Shown piece after piece: positions 6,482 to 8,249 of a stretch of 8,249 bases of DNA (within the stretch, counting starts at the first letter, position 1; each line of letters begins with the position of its first letter). Where the stretch lies: the NCBI GenBank assembly GCA_022571615.1, contig JACZXM010000108.1, positions 1 to 8,249 of the forward strand. The letters are read 5' to 3'. The notes below the pieces were generated by a model. It had not been told where the DNA came from, did not search any database, and saw only the letters and a program-made list of their open reading frames with translations. Position numbers and translations under genes: made by a program. This DNA comes from Acidobacteriota bacterium (GTDB lineage Bacteria > Acidobacteriota > UBA890 > WLXD01).

Positions 6482-6972
6482 GTTACAATCTCCGCGAGCC
6501 CGTCGCGGATCATCGCGACGGCCTTGTTGACCTCGCCGAGACAACAACGCCCGGCTGGATTACGTACCTCGCAGGCGCAGTTACCCGCTTTGATCTCCGC
6601 GGTGATCCGCTGTGGCACGGTAGTTTCGCCGTTGGCCCGCAGCTCCTGCTCGATCTCACCGCGCGAGTGCATGAAGCAGTAGCACACGAGCCCCTCGGCG
6701 CCCGGGGTCTTGAACCCGGGCACGACGTGCATATCGCCGATGCTGAACAGGGCGCCCTGGCCGCCGTGATAGACGGTCTCGCACTCCGCTTGCCGGCACA
6801 GCCAGAAGTTCTGCTTCGGCGCCAGATGGCCTCGGGTCATCGCCGCGACGGTCTGCGGGTCGACGGTCGGACCGTCGCTGCCGCACGTCGGACACACCTG
6901 AGGCTTGGCCGCCGACTCCGCTACTGCGCACTGATCCTCGGTGTCCGAGGTTGGGCAACAGGATTCGCTCAT
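6478..6972 (-). CDS. CopZ-N-like Cys-rich zinc/[2Fe-2S] protein
   Basis: A 164-aa soluble protein with 13 cysteines. The pattern is that of the N-terminal domain of Archaeoglobus-type CopZ: CPTCGSDG (C27, C30) with VDPQTVAAMTRGHL, then FWLCRQAEC (C59, C64) for a Zn-type site, then VCYCF (C97, C99) and NCACEVRNPAGRCC (C132, C134, C143, C144) for a [2Fe-2S]-type site. The HMA domain that CopZ carries in the same chain is absent here; instead an HMA protein, MerP, is encoded by the next gene, with translation coupled through GTGA. Likely role: a cytoplasmic metal-binding or electron-transfer partner of the metal relay; this is inference. The extra CC at 5-6 and C15 form a flexible Cys-bearing tail. 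GGAGGT (6983-6978) lies 5 bases before ATG 6972. Transcribed from the promoter at 7204-7235. Confidence 0.82.
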   Translation of the reverse strand: MSESCCPTSDTEDQCAVAESAAKPQVCPTCGSDGPTVDPQTVAAMTRGHLAPKQNFWLCRQAECETVYHGGQGALFSIGDMHVVPGFKTPGAEGLVCYCFMHSRGEIEQELRANGETTVPQRITAEIKAGNCACEVRNPAGRCCLGEVNKAVAMIRDGLAEIVT

Positions 6973-6975
6973 CCA

Positions 6976-7167
6976 CTACCTCCGATATACGGCGAAAGCA
7001 AGCAACGCCCCAGCGACGATCAGGCCCGCGAAAATTGGTGTTCCGCGGCCGAACAGCACCGAAAAGCCGACCACCCCGACTCCTCCGGCCGTCCACGCGG
7101 CCCGCGCGTGACCCTGCCAGGACGCGACCCGTGTCAGGGCTGCGATGAAGAACCCCAAGAGGGGCAT
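6976..7167 (-). CDS. Small membrane protein heading the mercury operon
   Basis: A 63-aa hydrophobic protein that I do not recognise. Two membrane segments are clear (about 26-42 and 45-60), with a further hydrophobic N-terminus (MPLLGFFIAALTRV) and an ending of FAVYRR. It has no Cys, His-rich site or other metal motif, so it is not MerC, MerE or MerF. It starts about 37 bases after the -10 of the MerR-type promoter and ends 3 bp before the CopZ-like gene, so it is the first gene of the operon. The start is uncertain: TTG 7170 directly precedes ATG 7167, and no good ribosome site is visible. It may be a transport accessory subunit or a degenerate remnant of a longer membrane protein. Confidence 0.6.
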   Translation of the reverse strand: MPLLGFFIAALTRVASWQGHARAAWTAGGVGVVGFSVLFGRGTPIFAGLIVAGALLAFAVYRR

Positions 7168-7203
7168 CAACGTGAGTGTCGTGATGTCGAGCCCTCTGGG
7201 TCG

Positions 7204-7235
7204 ATCGTAGACCCTGTACGTTAGTGTAGAGTCAA
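7204..7235 (-). promoter_or_regulatory. MerR-type operator-promoter of the mercury operon
   Basis: On the minus strand TTGACT (-35, 7235-7230) and TACGAT (-10, 7209-7204) are separated by 20 bp, the over-long spacer typical of promoters activated by MerR-family proteins. The spacer is a dyad: GACTCTACAC, 4 bp, GTACAGGGTC, with 7 of 10 positions symmetric, and outer arms (GACTCT/AGGGTC) as in such operators. It drives the 63-aa protein, the CopZ-like gene, merP and merT. The regulator is most likely the MerR encoded at 5122-5562. Confidence 0.8.
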
Positions 7236-7255
7236 GCCCTGATTAAATCAGCTTG
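7233..7255 (-). terminator. Hairpin between the phosphatase gene and the mercury promoter
   Basis: CTGATT-A-AATCAG (7239-7251) is a perfect inverted repeat. On the minus strand it extends with CAAGC and GCTTG around a GG bulge to about 10 bp. No T-run follows, so it is a poor intrinsic terminator. It overlaps the edge of the -35 box and could instead be a regulator site or an AT-rich upstream element. Confidence 0.35.
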
Positions 7256-7257
7256 AG

Positions 7258-7276
7258 GCATGAGCTTGCCGCCTTT
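7258..7276 (+). repeat. Direct repeat, right copy
   Basis: GCATGAGCTTGCCGCCTTT, pairing with 4088-4106. It lies just downstream of the phosphatase stop codon (minus-strand TAG at 7281-7279), the kind of position at a gene's 3' edge that integrating elements often use. Similarity continues, with gaps, into AGCCC(A/G)TG. Confidence 0.55.
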
Positions 7277-7278
7277 GG

Positions 7279-8085
7279 CTAGCCCATGTTCTGGCCGCGG
7301 CGAATCACCAGCAGGGTCTCGTCGTCACACTGATCCCGGCCACCGCGGAATGCCGCCACGGCCGACAAGGCCGCCGCGGCGAGGCCCGGTGCATCGAGCG
7401 AAGTCCATCGCGCCGCCGCCTCGCGTAGACCCTCGACTCCCAGCTCGTTGCCACGTGAGTCGGTGCTCTCGATGAGGCCGTCGGTGTAGAGCAGAAGCGA
7501 TTCGCTGGGCATCATGTGCAACCTCCGCGTCGCGTATTGCGAGCGAGCAAACAGGCCCGCGGGCAGACCGGTAGCGTCGATCGTCTCCACCCCGGCCACG
7601 CCGACGAGCAGCGGCGGAACGTGACCGGCATTGACGAGCTCCACCTCACCGTCCGGCCGGGCGACACCGGCGACGAGCGTCACATAACGGCGCGAATCGG
7701 TCCGTTTCACCAGCTCGGAATTGATCCGCGTCATCAGGGCATCGAGCGGCAGCCCCGAGCCCAACAGGCTGCGGTAGGTCGCCCCGAGGTGGGCCATGAG
7801 CAGAGCCGCAGACACTCCCTTGCCCGAAACATCGCCGAGCAGGAAGTGCAGGGATCCGCTCTGGTCGCAGACGATGTCGACGACGTCGCCGCTCACGGGC
7901 CCGGCTGGCAGATATCGGTAGTGGCTGCGCCACCCCGGCACGCCGAGATCCTGCGAGGGGAGAAGACCTGCCTGGACGCTCCAGGCGAGCTCCAGGTCCC
8001 GCTCCAGGGCTAGCGTGGGATTTTCGCCAGGCCGGTGAAACGGGGCCATGAACACGCCAAATTTCATTCGCTTTGGGGCTGCCAT
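7279..8085 (-). CDS. SpoIIE/PP2C-type phosphatase with luciferase-monooxygenase-like N-terminus (chimera)
   Basis: A 268-aa protein. Residues 34-263 are a complete PPM/SpoIIE-type serine phosphatase domain of the RsbU kind: SVQAGLLPS, PAGPVSGD (D67), LLGDVSGKGVSAALLMAHL (D85), RYVTLVAGV, NAGHVPPLL, LLYTDGLIEST (D202) and DDETLLVIRR (D254/D255), with the metal-binding Asp residues in place. It should dephosphorylate an anti-sigma-factor antagonist or similar target. Residues 7-33 (MKFGVFMAPFHRPGENP then TLALERDLEL) instead match the start of luciferase-like flavin monooxygenases. The usual sensor domain (PAS, GAF, response receiver) is missing. The join falls in ERDLELA, which suits both families, so recombination at short homology is a natural explanation. 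The start is well supported: GAGGAG 6 bases before ATG 8085. Whether it is still active without its sensor is unknown. Confidence 0.85.
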   Translation of the reverse strand: MAAPKRMKFGVFMAPFHRPGENPTLALERDLELAWSVQAGLLPSQDLGVPGWRSHYRYLPAGPVSGDVVDIVCDQSGSLHFLLGDVSGKGVSAALLMAHLGATYRSLLGSGLPLDALMTRINSELVKRTDSRRYVTLVAGVARPDGEVELVNAGHVPPLLVGVAGVETIDATGLPAGLFARSQYATRRLHMMPSESLLLYTDGLIESTDSRGNELGVEGLREAAARWTSLDAPGLAAAALSAVAAFRGGRDQCDDETLLVIRRGQNMG

Positions 8086-8191
8086 AATTATCTCCTCAGT
8101 TACTCGATCTGGAGGGCTGTCGGAGAGGCGATCCTGTCATTCCCAGGGCCACGTCTACTCTCGGTAAAGTGAAGGCACTCTGTGTTGGCCC

Positions 8192-8221
8192 ATTCTAACA
8201 CGGGGCAGTTGTTTCATCCAA
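8192..8221 (-). promoter_or_regulatory. Possible extended -10 promoter for the phosphatase gene
   Basis: On the minus strand TG-T-TAGAAT (8200-8192) is an extended -10 box with five of six consensus bases, with a weak -35-like TTGGAT (8221-8216) 18 bp before it. It lies about 107 bp upstream of ATG 8085. Confidence 0.4.
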
Positions 8222-8227
8222 TGAAAC
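8211..8227. repeat. Perfect palindrome, probable operator
   Basis: GTTTCAT-CCA-ATGAAAC, a perfect 7-bp inverted repeat around 3 bp. It covers the -35 region of the possible promoter, so it looks like a binding site for a dimeric regulator. The regulator is not in the window. The remaining sequence at 8086-8249 holds no gene that I can support. Confidence 0.5.
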
Positions 8228-8249
8228 CTGCCATTAGCTGAGGAGCTGG

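Noticed and set aside
6323..6547. A 74-aa protein ending at TGA 6325-6323
   Set aside because: It ends one codon before the metal ligands of an HMA domain that continues in frame, and its start overlaps the CopZ-like gene. The coupled GTG 6481 and Sec reading explain the region better.
4088..7276. An integron attC or insertion-sequence origin for the repeats
   Set aside because: No attC core consensus, no terminal inverted repeats and no transposase or integrase gene in the window.

Overview
High-GC bacterial chromosomal DNA. Two genes appear to read in-frame UGA as selenocysteine, so the host should carry SelA/SelB/SelC/SelD. Together with a SpoIIE-type phosphatase, a one-chain class I fumarase and a pectinacetylesterase-like hydrolase, this suggests a Sec-using proteobacterial or deltaproteobacterial-like lineage (Myxococcota, Desulfobacterota, Binatota and similar). 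The taxon is not settled by the sequence.

Layout. 1-912 (+) is the C-terminal part of a pectinacetylesterase/Notum-like serine hydrolase with an extra C-terminal domain. 952-4001 (-) holds a likely two-gene unit, class I fumarase followed by a secreted metal-dependent amidohydrolase. 4088-7276 is an accessory module bounded by a 19-bp direct repeat that matches at 18 of 19 positions. Inside it, on the plus strand, are a frameshifted XRE-type regulator (4151-4428), a thioredoxin-like protein with a U-P-V-C motif (4477-5112), and merR (5122-5562). Convergent to these, on the minus strand, is an operon reading from a MerR-type promoter (7204-7235): a 63-aa membrane protein, a CopZ-N-like Cys-rich Fe-S/Zn protein, a MerP-like protein with U-G-A-C in its metal site, and merT (5699-6082). 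7279-8085 (-) is a SpoIIE/PP2C phosphatase whose first ~33 residues look like the start of a luciferase-like monooxygenase, preceded by a palindrome over a possible promoter.

Main result. The two in-frame UGA codons (4564-4566 plus; 6325-6323 minus) both fall exactly where a family Cys is expected: the first Cys of a thioredoxin CxxC and the first Cys of the heavy-metal GMTCxxC. Both are followed at the right distance by a perfect small hairpin with G in the first two loop positions, as in bacterial SECIS elements. Ordinary annotation would truncate or miss both proteins. I read the module as a selenocysteine-based mercury (or other soft-metal) handling system: MerR senses the metal, MerP(Sec) and MerT bind and move it, and the CopZ-like protein and the Sec thioredoxin-like protein supply thiol/selenol or electron chemistry. 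No merA is present in the window.
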